A DNA stretch of 64,000 nt from an uncultured Psychrosphaera sp. (GTDB lineage: Bacteria; Pseudomonadota; Gammaproteobacteria; Enterobacterales; Alteromonadaceae). The position numbers and the translations under genes were made by a program. Location: the NCBI RefSeq assembly GCF_947500655.1, contig NZ_CANMSK010000009.1:62001-126000 (forward strand). The letters are read 5' to 3'. Positions 34,619 to 44,382 of this stretch are shown piece by piece. The stretch's first letter is position 1; each line of letters opens with the position of its first letter. The notes under the pieces are model-generated. The model made no database searches. It was not told where the DNA came from and worked only from the letters and a program-made list of their open reading frames with translations.

Positions 34619-35035
34619 CTAGTTAGATGTTTTGTCTTCAGTTGCTGGTACGTCTGTTGATGTTTTATCTTCAGTCGTTGTTGCAGCTGGAATATCTGAA
34701 TCAGTGTTGTCCATTGCAGGCATATCTGTTGATGGCATGTCTGTCTCAGGTAAAGTATCTTCAGCTCTTGTTGCCATTTCAGTAGAACCGTCGTCTACTT
34801 TAGTAGAGTTGGCAGTTAGACTTCCTAGAAAGATACTGATCACAAAGAACAACGTCGCTAGAATAGCTGTGGTCTTAGTTAAAAAGTTACCTGAACCGTT
34901 AGAACCAAATAAAGTTGCTGATGCACCAGCGCCAAATGAAGCGCCCATATCAGAGCCTTTACCTTGTTGGATTAATACCAAACCAATTAAGGCTAAAGCG
35001 ATTACTAAATAAACTGCAATTAAAATCTCGTACAT
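34619..35035 (-). CDS. secG: SecG subunit of the SecYEG translocase
   Basis: A 138-residue membrane protein with two transmembrane segments (about 3-23 and 53-74) around the conserved loop QQGKGSDMGASFGAGASATLFG. It aids the SecA-driven step of protein export. Its Thr/Asp/Ala-rich tail (about 80-138) is longer than in E. coli (110 residues) and is low-complexity. It lies 9 nt after tpiA and is followed by tRNA-Leu, all probably on one transcript. Confidence 0.95.
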   Translation of the reverse strand: MYEILIAVYLVIALALIGLVLIQQGKGSDMGASFGAGASATLFGSNGSGNFLTKTTAILATLFFVISIFLGSLTANSTKVDDGSTEMATRAEDTLPETDMPSTDMPAMDNTDSDIPAATTTEDKTSTDVPATEDKTSN

Positions 35036-35044
35036 GCTTGTTTC

Positions 35045-35782
35045 CTAAGCTACTGCGTTTTCACAAATTGTCATAAAAGAGTCAACATCTAAACTAGCTC
35101 CGCCAATAAGGCCGCCGTCGATATTGTCACTACCAAATAATTCTTTACTGTTTCCAGGGTTAACACTACCGCCATATAAAATACGGGTTGTATTGGCTAG
35201 TTCACGATTGTAACCAGCTAATATTTGACGTATCTCGTTATGAACGTCTTCTGCTTGTTCACAACTGGCTGTTTTACCTGTGCCTATCGCCCAAACTGGC
35301 TCATAAGCAAATACTATACTATCTGAAAAAGAAGGAAGTACATCTAATACCGCTTTAACTTGGCGAGTGATCACCGTTAAAGTTTCGCCATTTTCTCTTT
35401 CTTCATCTGTTTCACCAACACAAATGATAGGTATTAGCCCAGCACTTAGTGTTGCTTTAACTTTTTCTGCAACTATGTCGTCTGTTTCACCAAACAAAGC
35501 TCTACGCTCTGAATGGCCAACTATTACATAAGAACAACCAACATCACGTAACATTCTGCCAGATATTTCACCGGTAAATGCACCTGACTCTTGGCTTGCA
35601 ATATTTTGAGCGCCTTTTTGGATGCTCGCTGTATCTTCACTTAGATACACAAATGGAGGGCAAATCACTGCTTCTACTTGTTCTGCGTTTAATGTATCTA
35701 AACGTTCAACCATATTGATTAGTAGTTCGCGGTCGCCATTTAATTTCCAATTTGCAACAACTAGAGGTAATCGAGTGGACAT
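35045..35782 (-). CDS. tpiA: Triosephosphate isomerase
   Basis: Interconverts dihydroxyacetone phosphate and glyceraldehyde 3-phosphate. It has 245 residues from the ATG at 35782, which has GGAG seven nt upstream and yields the normal N-terminus with VVANWKLNG. The catalytic His lies in YVIVGHSERR and the Glu in VFAYEPVWAIGTG; the phosphate-binding end is LYGGSVNPGN. The longer in-frame start at 35830 is unlikely. It lies between glmM and secG. Confidence 0.97.
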   Translation of the reverse strand: MSTRLPLVVANWKLNGDRELLINMVERLDTLNAEQVEAVICPPFVYLSEDTASIQKGAQNIASQESGAFTGEISGRMLRDVGCSYVIVGHSERRALFGETDDIVAEKVKATLSAGLIPIICVGETDEERENGETLTVITRQVKAVLDVLPSFSDSIVFAYEPVWAIGTGKTASCEQAEDVHNEIRQILAGYNRELANTTRILYGGSVNPGNSKELFGSDNIDGGLIGGASLDVDSFMTICENAVA

Positions 35783-35866
35783 TAAATTTCTCCTAGTTTT
35801 TAGGGGCGAGATAGTATCTAACCTCGCCAAAAGTTACAAGAGATGCTTACTTTTATTATTAGAAAA

Positions 35867-37198
35867 TTATGAGAATTCTCTAACTTTTTCTGCAACTTTT
35901 TCTGCAATACTGATAATCAACTCAGAATCTTTACCTTCAGTCATTACTCTGATCAAAGGTTCAGTACCCGATTTGCGAATTAAAATACGCCCTTCTTCGC
36001 CTAACTCTTGCTCTGCATCTGCAATTGCTTGTTTAACTTCTGCAACTTCTAATGGTGCTTTATCATCAGCGTAACGAACGTTAATTAGCTTTTGTGGATA
36101 TTTTTCCATGCCAGATTTCAACTCTGACAAACTCATTCCCGTTTCAACCATAGCGGCCAATACTTGAATACCAGAGACAACTCCATCCCCTGTTGGTATG
36201 TGCTCAAGGTTAATAACATGACCAGAACCTTCACCACCAATTGACCAATTATTTTCTTTTAATAACTGCATTACATAACGGTCACCAACGTTTGCACGTT
36301 TAAATGGAATACTTAATTTTTTAAAGGCAACTTCAAGACCTAGGTTAGACATTAATGTACCAACCACACCACCTTCTAATTGACCTTGTTTTAATGCGTG
36401 TCTAGCAATAATGTAAACCAGTTCATCGCCGTCTACTTCAACGCCTTTATCGTCAACCATGATAATGCGATCGCCATCACCGTCTAGCGCTATACCAACG
36501 TCGGCTTTATGCTCTATAACTTGTTTACGAAGCTCTTTTGTGTGAGTAGCCCCGCATTTTTCATTTATGTTTATGCCGTTTGGTTTATTAAAGATTGGAA
36601 TAACGTTAGCGCCAAGCTCTGAAAATACTTCTGGTGCTATATGATACGTTGCGCCATTAGCCGCATCGACTACTATTTTCATGCCGTTTAATGAGTCAGG
36701 TGCAAATCGGCTTTTGCAAAATTCGATATATCGCCCTGCTGCATCATTTATTCTAAATGCTTTACCAAGCTGATCAGAACTAACACAAGTGATCTCTTGT
36801 TCTAGTAAGGCTTCAATTTGAAACTCAATTTCATCTGGTAACTTAGTACCATCTTTTGAGAAAAATTTAATACCGTTGTCATAATATGGATTATGCGATG
36901 CGCTAATAACTATGCCAGCGTCTGCTCGGAAGGTTTTGGTTAAATATGAAATTGCAGGGGTTGGCATTGGGCCTAACAAACCAGCATCTACACCAGAGGC
37001 GATTAAGCCAGCTTCAAGTGCTGTTTCTAACATGTAACCTGAGATACGTGTGTCTTTACCAATTAACACTTTCCCTTTGCCGTTAGCGCCGAAAACTTTA
37101 CCTGCTGCCCAGCCTAATTTAAGGGCAAACTCAGGTGTGATTGGTGCTTTACCTACTAAACCACGGATACCGTCTGTACCAAAATACTTTTTAGTCAT
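35867..37198 (-). CDS. glmM: Phosphoglucosamine mutase
   Basis: Converts glucosamine-6-phosphate to glucosamine-1-phosphate for UDP-GlcNAc, peptidoglycan and LPS synthesis. It has 443 residues. The phosphoserine is Ser101 in [15 protein letters not shown], the metal site is [13 protein letters not shown], and sugar-phosphate binding is [12 protein letters not shown]. Its ATGACTAA start overlaps the folP stop by 8 nt, so the two are translationally coupled. Confidence 0.97.
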   Translation of the reverse strand: MTKKYFGTDGIRGLVGKAPITPEFALKLGWAAGKVFGANGKGKVLIGKDTRISGYMLETALEAGLIASGVDAGLLGPMPTPAISYLTKTFRADAGIVISASHNPYYDNGIKFFSKDGTKLPDEIEFQIEALLEQEITCVSSDQLGKAFRINDAAGRYIEFCKSRFAPDSLNGMKIVVDAANGATYHIAPEVFSELGANVIPIFNKPNGININEKCGATHTKELRKQVIEHKADVGIALDGDGDRIIMVDDKGVEVDGDELVYIIARHALKQGQLEGGVVGTLMSNLGLEVAFKKLSIPFKRANVGDRYVMQLLKENNWSIGGEGSGHVINLEHIPTGDGVVSGIQVLAAMVETGMSLSELKSGMEKYPQKLINVRYADDKAPLEVAEVKQAIADAEQELGEEGRILIRKSGTEPLIRVMTEGKDSELIISIAEKVAEKVREFS

Positions 37199-38024
37199 TT
37201 TCTACTCCATATTTCATCGCATTAAAAATGCGCACTGCTTGTTTGGTTTCTTCTACATCATGTACTCGAACAATATTAGCACCGTTATTAAGTGCTAATG
37301 TAACCGCGGCAATACTAGCGGCTAGTCTTTTGTCGACGGGTATATCGAGTAAATTGCCTATCATCGACTTCCGCGATAGGCCAATTAATATAGAACAGTC
37401 TAATTGTTTAAATTTTTCTAGTTCAGCTAATAGCTGATAATTATGCGCCAAGGTTTTTCCAAAGCCAAAACCTGGGTCGATAATTATTCGTTTTTTATCT
37501 ATTCCTAACGCTTCACACTCAGCAATTCTGTTTGCAAAATACTGAGTGATATCAAGCATTAGGTCATTATAAATTGGGTTGCTTTGCATGGTTCTTGGTG
37601 AACCTTGCATATGCATAATACACACTGGCACATTACTATTAGCAATGACCTTTAACACGCCCTCGCCTTCAAGGCCGCACACATCATTAATTAAATCGAC
37701 ACCAACATCTATCCCAGCCTGCATGACTTGTGCCTTGTTTGTGTCTAACGAGACAGCACAATCAAAACGAGACTTTATAGCTTCTATCACTGGAATAACA
37801 CGCTGCAACTCTTCCTCAGCACTGACAGCTTGAGCGCCTGGGCGAGTAGACTCACCACCAATATCTATAATATCGGCACCTTGTTGTAGCATAAGTTCAA
37901 TTTGTTTTAATGCGTGATCAAAATTAGTAAAGTGACCACCGTCGGAAAAAGAGTCTGGGGTGACATTTAATATGCCCATCACTTGAGGACGTGCTGATGT
38001 TCGCAAATCTATTTTATTTTTCAT
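37191..38024 (-). CDS. folP: Dihydropteroate synthase
   Basis: Joins 6-hydroxymethyl-dihydropterin pyrophosphate with p-aminobenzoate in folate synthesis; it is the sulfonamide target. It has 277 residues. Motifs are [16 protein letters not shown] near the N-terminus, [11 protein letters not shown], and [13 protein letters not shown]. It sits in the conserved order ftsH-folP-glmM, but a terminator and palindrome separate it from ftsH here, so it likely has its own promoter too. Confidence 0.97.
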   Translation of the reverse strand: MKNKIDLRTSARPQVMGILNVTPDSFSDGGHFTNFDHALKQIELMLQQGADIIDIGGESTRPGAQAVSAEEELQRVIPVIEAIKSRFDCAVSLDTNKAQVMQAGIDVGVDLINDVCGLEGEGVLKVIANSNVPVCIMHMQGSPRTMQSNPIYNDLMLDITQYFANRIAECEALGIDKKRIIIDPGFGFGKTLAHNYQLLAELEKFKQLDCSILIGLSRKSMIGNLLDIPVDKRLAASIAAVTLALNNGANIVRVHDVEETKQAVRIFNAMKYGVEND

Positions 38025-38070
38025 TTGGTGCTGTTTTTTAGTGCTAGTTTAATGTTTGGTGTTTTGTATA

Positions 38071-38095
38071 AAAAAGGCTCCTTACGGAGCCTTAA
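38071..38095 (-). terminator. Terminator downstream of ftsH
   Basis: On the minus strand AAGGCTCCG pairs with CGGAGCCTT (plus-strand arms AAGGCTCC and GGAGCCTT), followed by a T-run (the plus-strand A-run 38070-38075). Confidence 0.85.
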
Positions 38096-38097
38096 CT

Positions 38098-38195
38098 AGG
38101 GGCTGTTTATCTTTCATTTTACGCAACGTTCAGTGGAAAAGTTGGGGTGACAAATAGCCGCCAGCGTTGCGAAAAATGAAAGGTAAACAGCCCCT
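38098..38195. repeat. 98-bp palindromic element (31-bp inverted arms)
   Basis: Left arm 38098-38128 and right arm 38165-38195 match as inverted repeats at 29 of 31 positions, ending AGGGGCTGTTTA and TAAACAGCCCCT. The 36-bp centre is unpaired. It lies between ftsH and folP beyond the ftsH terminator. It looks like a MITE-like or REP-like insertion rather than a regulatory hairpin. Confidence 0.85.
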
Positions 38196-38209
38196 CTCAT
38201 GTATACAGT

Positions 38210-40135
38210 TTACTCTGATTTATCGTCAGGAGTGTCTTCTGACTTAGCTTCTGATTTAGTATCGTCAGCCTTGTCTTCCGATTTAGCTTCTGATTTCGCT
38301 TTAGCTTCTTTATCTTTAGTCCAAGATGCAGGTTCACGAACTTCAACTCGAGCCATTAAATCATCAACTTGTTTCGCATCAATGGTTTCATATTTCATTA
38401 ACGCATCTTTCATTGACTCTAAAATGTCGCGATTTTCAGTTAAGATTTTTTCAGCAAGCTTGTAATTAGTATCAATTAACAATCTTACTTCAGCATCAAT
38501 ATCTCTAGATGTTTCTGCAGACATTGAAGACGGGCCACTCATATACATTTCATTGCTGTCTTCTTTGTATTTAATTGGCCCCATTTTTTCTGAAAGGCCC
38601 CACTCTGTTACCATTTTACGAGCAATATCAGTAGCACGTTCAATGTCATTTGATGCACCAGTCGTTACACCGGCTAAGCCTAACGTCATTTCTTCAGCTA
38701 TACGTCCACCAAATAAACTTGCAATTCTAGACTCTAACTCTTGCTTTGAAGAGCTGTATTTATCTTCTTCCGGCAAGTACATAGTGACACCAAGTGCTCT
38801 GCCGCGAGGGATAATACTTACTTTATAAACTGGGTCATGTTTTGGAACTAAACGCCCAACAATCGCGTGACCTGCTTCATGGTAAGCGGTATTAATTTTT
38901 TCTTCTTCAGACATAACCATGGTTTTACGCTCTGCGCCCATCATGATCTTGTCTTTGGCTTTTTCAAAGTCATCCATGTCAACTAAACGTTTATTACCAC
39001 GAGCAGCAAACAAGGCAGCTTCATTAACTAAGTTAGCTAAATCGGCACCAGAGAAACCAGGAGTACCACGAGCAATAAAACTTGGCTCTACATCGTCACC
39101 AATTGGAACTTTACGCATGTGTACTTTAAGAATTTGTTCGCGACCACGAATATCTGGTAAACCTACCGTTACTTGACGGTCAAAACGGCCCGGTCTTAAT
39201 AACGCAGGGTCTAATACGTCAGGTCTGTTAGTAGCAGCAATAACGATAATACCTTCATTACCTTCAAAACCGTCCATTTCAACTAACATTTGATTTAGTG
39301 TTTGTTCACGTTCGTCGTTACCACCGCCATGGCCTGAACCACGTTTACGGCCAACTGCGTCGATTTCGTCGATGAATATAATACAAGGCGCTGCTTTTTT
39401 AGCTTGTTCAAACATGTCACGTACACGTGATGCACCAACACCAACAAACATTTCAACAAAGTCAGAACCTGAGATAGCAAAGAAAGGTACTTTAGCTTCA
39501 CCGGCAACGGCTTTAGCTAATAAGGTTTTACCTGTACCAGGTTGACCTACCATTAATACGCCTTTAGGAATTTTACCGCCTAATTTTTGGAATTTTGCAG
39601 GTTCTTTCAAGTAATCAACTAGCTCTTGAACTTCTTCTTTCGCTTCATCACAACCGGCTACATCTTTAAAGGTTGTTTTAATTTGGTCTTCACCCATTAA
39701 GCGCGCTTTTGATTTACCAAACGACATAGCACCTTTGCCACCGCCGCCTTGCATTTGGCGCATGAAGAATATCCAAACACCTATCAATAACAACATTGGG
39801 AACCAAGAGATTAAGATTTGACCTAAAATAGAACGTTCTTCTGGTGGAACACCAACAACTCGAACATTCTGTGTAATTAAGTCATTCAATAAGTCTTTAT
39901 CGTATGCTGTAGGAATATACGTTTCAAAACGTTCACCTGAACGTCTTAAACCAGTAATAGTGCGATCTTCAATTTTAACTTCTCTGATCAGCCCCTGCCG
40001 AACGTCCTGAATAAATTGGGTGTAGTTTGAGTTTTTGTCTTCAGTACTGTCGCCAGGCACTATATTTTGAAAAACCGACATCAAAACAACGGCCACGACC
40101 AGCCACAACAATAAATTTTTTACCATATCACTCAA
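38210..40135 (-). CDS. ftsH: ATP-dependent membrane metalloprotease FtsH
   Basis: A membrane AAA+ protease that degrades sigma-32, LpxC and misassembled membrane proteins. It has 641 residues. Two transmembrane segments (about 5-23 and 98-118) flank the periplasmic domain. Walker A is GQPGTGKT, Walker B is IIFIDEID, and SRH is [19 protein letters not shown]. The zinc motif is HEAGH in the C-terminal protease domain. The tail is low-complexity Lys/Ser/Glu/Asp. It lies 38 nt after rlmE, the usual rlmE-ftsH operon. Confidence 0.98.
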   Translation of the reverse strand: MSDMVKNLLLWLVVAVVLMSVFQNIVPGDSTEDKNSNYTQFIQDVRQGLIREVKIEDRTITGLRRSGERFETYIPTAYDKDLLNDLITQNVRVVGVPPEERSILGQILISWFPMLLLIGVWIFFMRQMQGGGGKGAMSFGKSKARLMGEDQIKTTFKDVAGCDEAKEEVQELVDYLKEPAKFQKLGGKIPKGVLMVGQPGTGKTLLAKAVAGEAKVPFFAISGSDFVEMFVGVGASRVRDMFEQAKKAAPCIIFIDEIDAVGRKRGSGHGGGNDEREQTLNQMLVEMDGFEGNEGIIVIAATNRPDVLDPALLRPGRFDRQVTVGLPDIRGREQILKVHMRKVPIGDDVEPSFIARGTPGFSGADLANLVNEAALFAARGNKRLVDMDDFEKAKDKIMMGAERKTMVMSEEEKINTAYHEAGHAIVGRLVPKHDPVYKVSIIPRGRALGVTMYLPEEDKYSSSKQELESRIASLFGGRIAEEMTLGLAGVTTGASNDIERATDIARKMVTEWGLSEKMGPIKYKEDSNEMYMSGPSSMSAETSRDIDAEVRLLIDTNYKLAEKILTENRDILESMKDALMKYETIDAKQVDDLMARVEVREPASWTKDKEAKAKSEAKSEDKADDTKSEAKSEDTPDDKSE

Positions 40136-40173
40136 AGGAAAAACCTCTAGTCAAATAAATTAAAAGAAGATTA

Positions 40174-40803
40174 CTATAATTTGTAACCTGTCGCCACCAA
40201 ATACACTTCCCTTGAACGAGCTCTTGAGGAATCTGGTTTACGAATTTTTACTACTTTAAATGCAGATTTTACATCTGCCATAAACTGTTCAAAACCTTCG
40301 CCTTGAAACACTTTTACTACAAACTTGCCATTTTGCTTTAAAACTTGATGACACATATCCAATGCTAGCTCAACTAAATACATAGAGGTTGCTTGGTCTA
40401 CGGTATCATTACCACTTAGATTTGGCGACATATCAGACATCACTAAATCAACATTTTTACCGCCTATTCTTTCCAATAAAGCATTTAGCACGGATTCTTC
40501 ACGAAAGTCACCTTGTAAAAAGTCGACACCCGCCATTGGATCCATTGGTAAAATATCACAAGCGATTACTGTTCCGTTGTCGCCTAATTCATTAACAACG
40601 TATTGACACCAACCGCCAGGAGCTGCACCTAAGTCTACCAGTGTATCACCAGATTTCATTAGTTTATCTTTCTTTTGCAACTCTTCTATTTTGAAATAAG
40701 CGCGAGAACGAAGTCCTCTTTTATTTGCTTCTTTTACATACTTGTCGTTTACATGTTCCTGTAGCCATTTCTTGCTACTGGCCGACTTACTATCTTTTGC
40801 CAT
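40174..40803 (-). CDS. rlmE: 23S rRNA 2'-O-methyltransferase RlmE
   Basis: Methylates U2552 of 23S rRNA on the late 50S subunit using SAM. It has 209 residues, as in E. coli. It has the N-terminal [18 protein letters not shown], the SAM site [26 protein letters not shown] and the catalytic Lys region [12 protein letters not shown]. It is the first gene of rlmE-ftsH and divergent from yhbY. Confidence 0.97.
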   Translation of the reverse strand: MAKDSKSASSKKWLQEHVNDKYVKEANKRGLRSRAYFKIEELQKKDKLMKSGDTLVDLGAAPGGWCQYVVNELGDNGTVIACDILPMDPMAGVDFLQGDFREESVLNALLERIGGKNVDLVMSDMSPNLSGNDTVDQATSMYLVELALDMCHQVLKQNGKFVVKVFQGEGFEQFMADVKSAFKVVKIRKPDSSRARSREVYLVATGYKL

Positions 40804-40905
40804 ACTGTTTACCTAATAAAAAAGCGCTTATAAATTGGTAATAACTTAAAGGTGGGGTAGAATAACGGTAATTCAAGTAATTATCATTGTTAAATTTGTG
40901 ACAAA

Positions 40906-41202
40906 ATGAATCTAAGTAAGAAACAAAGCCAATTTTTAAAGGGCGAAGCCCATTCTTTAAAGCCAGTTGTACAACTTGGCAATAACGGTTTCACGGAAGG
41001 TGTATTAGCTGAAATTGAAAATGCACTTGCTGTGCATGAATTAATTAAAGTTAAAATTCCTTGTGAAGACAGAGAAGAACTTAAGTTATACGTTGAAGCG
41101 ATTGTGAGAGAAAGCAAAGCAGAAAAAATCCAATTAATTGGAAAGACGCTGGTTTTATTCAAACAAAGTGAAAACCCAAAAATTGAACTACCAAAGAAAT
41201 AA
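40906..41202 (+). CDS. yhbY: YhbY, CRM-domain ribosome assembly factor
   Basis: A 98-residue RNA-binding protein of the CRM family that associates with pre-50S particles. It begins MNLSKKQSQFLKGEAHSL; the GNNGFTEG loop is the GxxG-type RNA contact. The position divergent from rlmE matches E. coli. The longest antisense ORF here is a shadow. Confidence 0.95.
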   Translation: MNLSKKQSQFLKGEAHSLKPVVQLGNNGFTEGVLAEIENALAVHELIKVKIPCEDREELKLYVEAIVRESKAEKIQLIGKTLVLFKQSENPKIELPKK

Positions 41203-41572
41203 ACTTCTTTAATAGCTTCAATTTATAAAAAGCCTGCATTTGCAGGTTTTTTTGTGCCTGTTGTGTGATCTCAGTACAAACTCTGAAATAACACAGCAAC
41301 AAAAATACGATCCTAAAAAAATCATTTATAGCGCCATATACCCGAACGCCCTAAAATGATAATTTTATAAAAATCACTTAGGATCCGTTCTTATTGTGAT
41401 AGGTTATTGTCGTTAAACATGATTTTTAAGTTATTCTACCTTGTTGGGCTATCTTTTTTAATTAGGTCTTTCAGAATAACAATCAATTCATCGGCGTAGT
41501 TTTGCTCCGTCAGCGTTTACTTTAATGAAACTCAAATAATAAAAACTCGTTAAAACGAAGTTAGGAGACATA
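41203..41572. other. Gap between yhbY and NhaC-type antiporter
   Basis: A terminator lies at 41228-41253. The rest (about 320 bp) is AT-rich leader without an ORF or clear repeat. A ribosome-binding site TTAGGAGA is just before 41573. Confidence 0.5.
41228..41253 (+). terminator. Terminator after yhbY
   Basis: CCTGCA (41233-41238) and TGCAGG (41241-41246) followed by a T-run. Confidence 0.85.
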
Positions 41573-42958
41573 ATGTCTGATTGGTTCACCGTAATACCTC
41601 CCCTTCTGGCTGTTATTGTCGTACTGTGGAAAAAAGAAGTAATACTTGCATTATTAACCGCTATTTTTAGTTCAGAATTATTAATATTACTAAACCAGAA
41701 TGATGATTCAACAAGCCTAGCAAATTTTGCTATTTCTGGTATTGAACGTGTTATTGGCGTGTTTTCTGACGGTGGCAACACTCGGATTTTAATATTTTCA
41801 CTATTGGTAGGTGCGTTACTCGCATTTATGCGTTACTCAGGTGGTGTCTCTGCTACGGTTAATTATTTAGTTGAAAAAGGCTTAAGTGGCAATCCTCGCC
41901 GTGCTCGCCTATTAGCATTTTTTACCGGCACTTTCATTTTTATTGAATCAAACTTAAGTATGCTAACCGCTGGCATTTTATCGAGAGGCTTGTTTGATAA
42001 ATTTAATATGAGCCGCGCAAGACTGGCTTATATAATTGATAGCACGAGTGCGCCAATATGTATTTTAATTTTACTTAATGGTTGGGGCGCTTATGTATTA
42101 GCGTTAATTAGTGATTATGATCTGCAACAATCTACGGTTTCTACGTTAGTACAAACTATTCCTCTTAATTTTTATGCTCTGCTTACTTTAGGTATTGTTC
42201 TTTACACTATCATCACCGATAAAACTCATGGCCCATTAAAACAGGCTGAGTTAAATCAAACCAAAACAGCGGAACATCTTGATATCGATATTGAACCATC
42301 AAAACCAAGGTACATGTTGGTGCCTTTATTGGTTATGTCATTTTCTATGATTGGCTTTATGTTTTTAACGGGCAATGGAGATTTTGTTCAAGGCTCAGGC
42401 TCTAAATCTGTTTTATATGCAACCGTTCTTGCTTGTATTGTTTCTTATGCGATGATGGTTGGCGGTAAAAAAATCACTCATAAAAAAATGACTGAAATCG
42501 GTTTTTCTGGCATGGCTGAATTATTGCCACTAGTTATGATAGTTCTGTTTTCTTTAGCTTTAGGTGCAAGTTTAAAAGTATTAGGAACCGGTATATTTAT
42601 TTCTAGTCTAGTTGCTGAATCTTTACCGTATTTTTTAATACCTGCGGTATTATTTATTGCTGGCGGTTTGATTTCATTTTCAACAGGAACAAGTTGGGGC
42701 ACATTCGCTATTTTGATTCCAATAGGAATGCCTCTGGTGGTTAATTTAGATTTACCAGCGCCACTTATCTTAGCAGCTATATTAGGCGGCGGTGTATTTG
42801 GCGATCATTGCTCACCAATATCAGACAGCACAGCAGTGAGCTCGGTAGCGTCAGGTTGTGACTTGTTAGAACATGTACAAACCCAATTACCTTATGCTTT
42901 ATTTGCGGGTGCATTAACTATTGTTGCTTATATAGCGGCCGGGTTAATAATGATTTAG
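41573..42958 (+). CDS. NhaC-family Na+/H+ antiporter
   Basis: A 461-residue transporter with about 11 to 12 membrane segments. Family blocks are IIDSTSAPICILILLNGWGAY, SFSTGTSWGTFAILIPIGMPL and GGGVFGDHCSPISDSTAVSSVASGC. These are typical of the NhaC/YuiF branch, which exchanges Na+ for protons or, in some members, carries organic acids together with Na+. Substrate is therefore not certain. It is monocistronic, with a strong ribosome-binding site. Confidence 0.87.
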   Translation: MSDWFTVIPPLLAVIVVLWKKEVILALLTAIFSSELLILLNQNDDSTSLANFAISGIERVIGVFSDGGNTRILIFSLLVGALLAFMRYSGGVSATVNYLVEKGLSGNPRRARLLAFFTGTFIFIESNLSMLTAGILSRGLFDKFNMSRARLAYIIDSTSAPICILILLNGWGAYVLALISDYDLQQSTVSTLVQTIPLNFYALLTLGIVLYTIITDKTHGPLKQAELNQTKTAEHLDIDIEPSKPRYMLVPLLVMSFSMIGFMFLTGNGDFVQGSGSKSVLYATVLACIVSYAMMVGGKKITHKKMTEIGFSGMAELLPLVMIVLFSLALGASLKVLGTGIFISSLVAESLPYFLIPAVLFIAGGLISFSTGTSWGTFAILIPIGMPLVVNLDLPAPLILAAILGGGVFGDHCSPISDSTAVSSVASGCDLLEHVQTQLPYALFAGALTIVAYIAAGLIMI

Positions 42959-42997
42959 TTCTTGAATTCAGGAAGTAATAAATCATTATTAAAGACA

Positions 42998-43030
42998 TAA
43001 AAAAACGTTTCCTTGGAAACGTTTTTTTAT
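42998..43030. terminator. Bidirectional terminator between convergent genes
   Basis: AACGTTTCC (43004-43012) pairs with GGAAACGTT (43015-43023), flanked by A-run and T-run. Confidence 0.9.
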
Positions 43031-43069
43031 GTTTACAACTCAGGCTTTAATCTAGAACTATAAAAGCCA

Positions 43070-44329
43070 TCAGACTTTAAAGAAGAGTTTACGCTGATAT
43101 AACAGATACATAACAAGGTAACACAGCAATAAGAAGCTAACCGCGTAAGCTAACGACCCATTAAAACTGCCGAATAACGGTTGGTACACGTTTATATATA
43201 ACCAGCCTTGTAGATTGATTTTTCCAACGGGGATCATTAATAAAACACGAGAAACTACGCCTGAGAACATAAAAAATAAAATAGCATTAGCCCCAAACAC
43301 CACAAATGGTGCACTCCAGTTTTTCCAACCTTTAATGTCTATTAACCAAGTTAATATTGCTAAAGTTAATAACGCCCAACCTGTTGTCATTACAACAAAA
43401 CTTGAACTCCATAAGGTTTTATTAATGGGAAAAACTAAACCGAATAACTCGCCAACAATAATTAAGCATAATCCCCACGCCAACATGATTTTGGTTTTGT
43501 TGGTTAAATGTCTAGCCTGTTCTTTCAATGAAGCTCCGTTTACGGAAGACTCTGTTACTGAAGCTTGAGATCCTGCTTTATTATTTATTAACAACTCACC
43601 AGTAAATACCCCAGCTAACGCTCCAGCGATTGCAGGTAGCGTACTTAAAATACCCTCAGGATCGAAGGCAAAAGGCACAGCTTTGGCGTAATACACATGG
43701 TTGGCACCTAGCAGATAATTATCCAGCCAAGCGGTTAAGCTATTACCTTGTTGTAGTAAACCTTGATACACGTTTCCATAATCGTCTGTATAAGGAACAA
43801 GCATCATTAATACCCAATAACCTAACAATAAACAGACAATACAAACTGCTCGTCCCACTCGTCCAAAATACAACACGATTAATACGGTAAAAAAGAACAC
43901 TATACCAAGGCGTTGTAATACCCCCATTACCCTTATCGATTGCAACTTAGACTCAAGCCAGCTGTAATTAGCATCTGTAAAATTAAAATAAAACAGAGCT
44001 AAAAATAAACCTAAGGCAAATAGCTTTAAGGCTCTTATTAACGCATTTTTCATTAAGTAAGTTTTGCGGGTTCCATTGGCTATTTCTCTATTCATCACAA
44101 TAGCGATGGAAATACCCATAATGAAAATAAAAAATGGAAAGATAAGATCCGTTGGTGTCCAGCCATTCCAAGTGGCATGTAACATTGGCGGATAAACATA
44201 AGCCCAGCTGCCAGGATTATTGACTAGCACCATAGCGGTTATGGTTAGGCCACGAAAAACATCTAAAGCTAAAAGTCTGTTTTTTGGTAATGCCGATATT
44301 ATTTTTTTACAATGAGCTATGCCAAACAT
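43070..44329 (-). CDS. NagX-like membrane acyltransferase (HGSNAT/YeiB-type, DUF5009)
   Basis: A 419-residue membrane protein with about 10 to 11 transmembrane segments. The N-terminus RLLALDVFRGLTITAMVLVNNPGSW and ATWNGWTPTDLIFPFFIFIMGISIA are hallmarks of the heparan-alpha-glucosaminide N-acetyltransferase-like family. Bacterial relatives are NagX proteins in chitin or GlcNAc use. An insertion (about 235-275) is poorly conserved. It lies 53 nt downstream of a muropeptide amidase gene, so it may act on amino sugars released from peptidoglycan; that role is inferred from context. Confidence 0.8.
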   Translation of the reverse strand: MFGIAHCKKIISALPKNRLLALDVFRGLTITAMVLVNNPGSWAYVYPPMLHATWNGWTPTDLIFPFFIFIMGISIAIVMNREIANGTRKTYLMKNALIRALKLFALGLFLALFYFNFTDANYSWLESKLQSIRVMGVLQRLGIVFFFTVLIVLYFGRVGRAVCIVCLLLGYWVLMMLVPYTDDYGNVYQGLLQQGNSLTAWLDNYLLGANHVYYAKAVPFAFDPEGILSTLPAIAGALAGVFTGELLINNKAGSQASVTESSVNGASLKEQARHLTNKTKIMLAWGLCLIIVGELFGLVFPINKTLWSSSFVVMTTGWALLTLAILTWLIDIKGWKNWSAPFVVFGANAILFFMFSGVVSRVLLMIPVGKINLQGWLYINVYQPLFGSFNGSLAYAVSFLLLCYLVMYLLYQRKLFFKV

Positions 44330-44382
44330 CTTGAGCTTACCCTTTAGCTATTCCTCTAACTTCTCCTCTTATTAAAGAGGCG

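Noticed and set aside
40890-41162. 90-residue ORF antisense to yhbY
   Set aside because: It lies fully within the yhbY gene and has no independent support.
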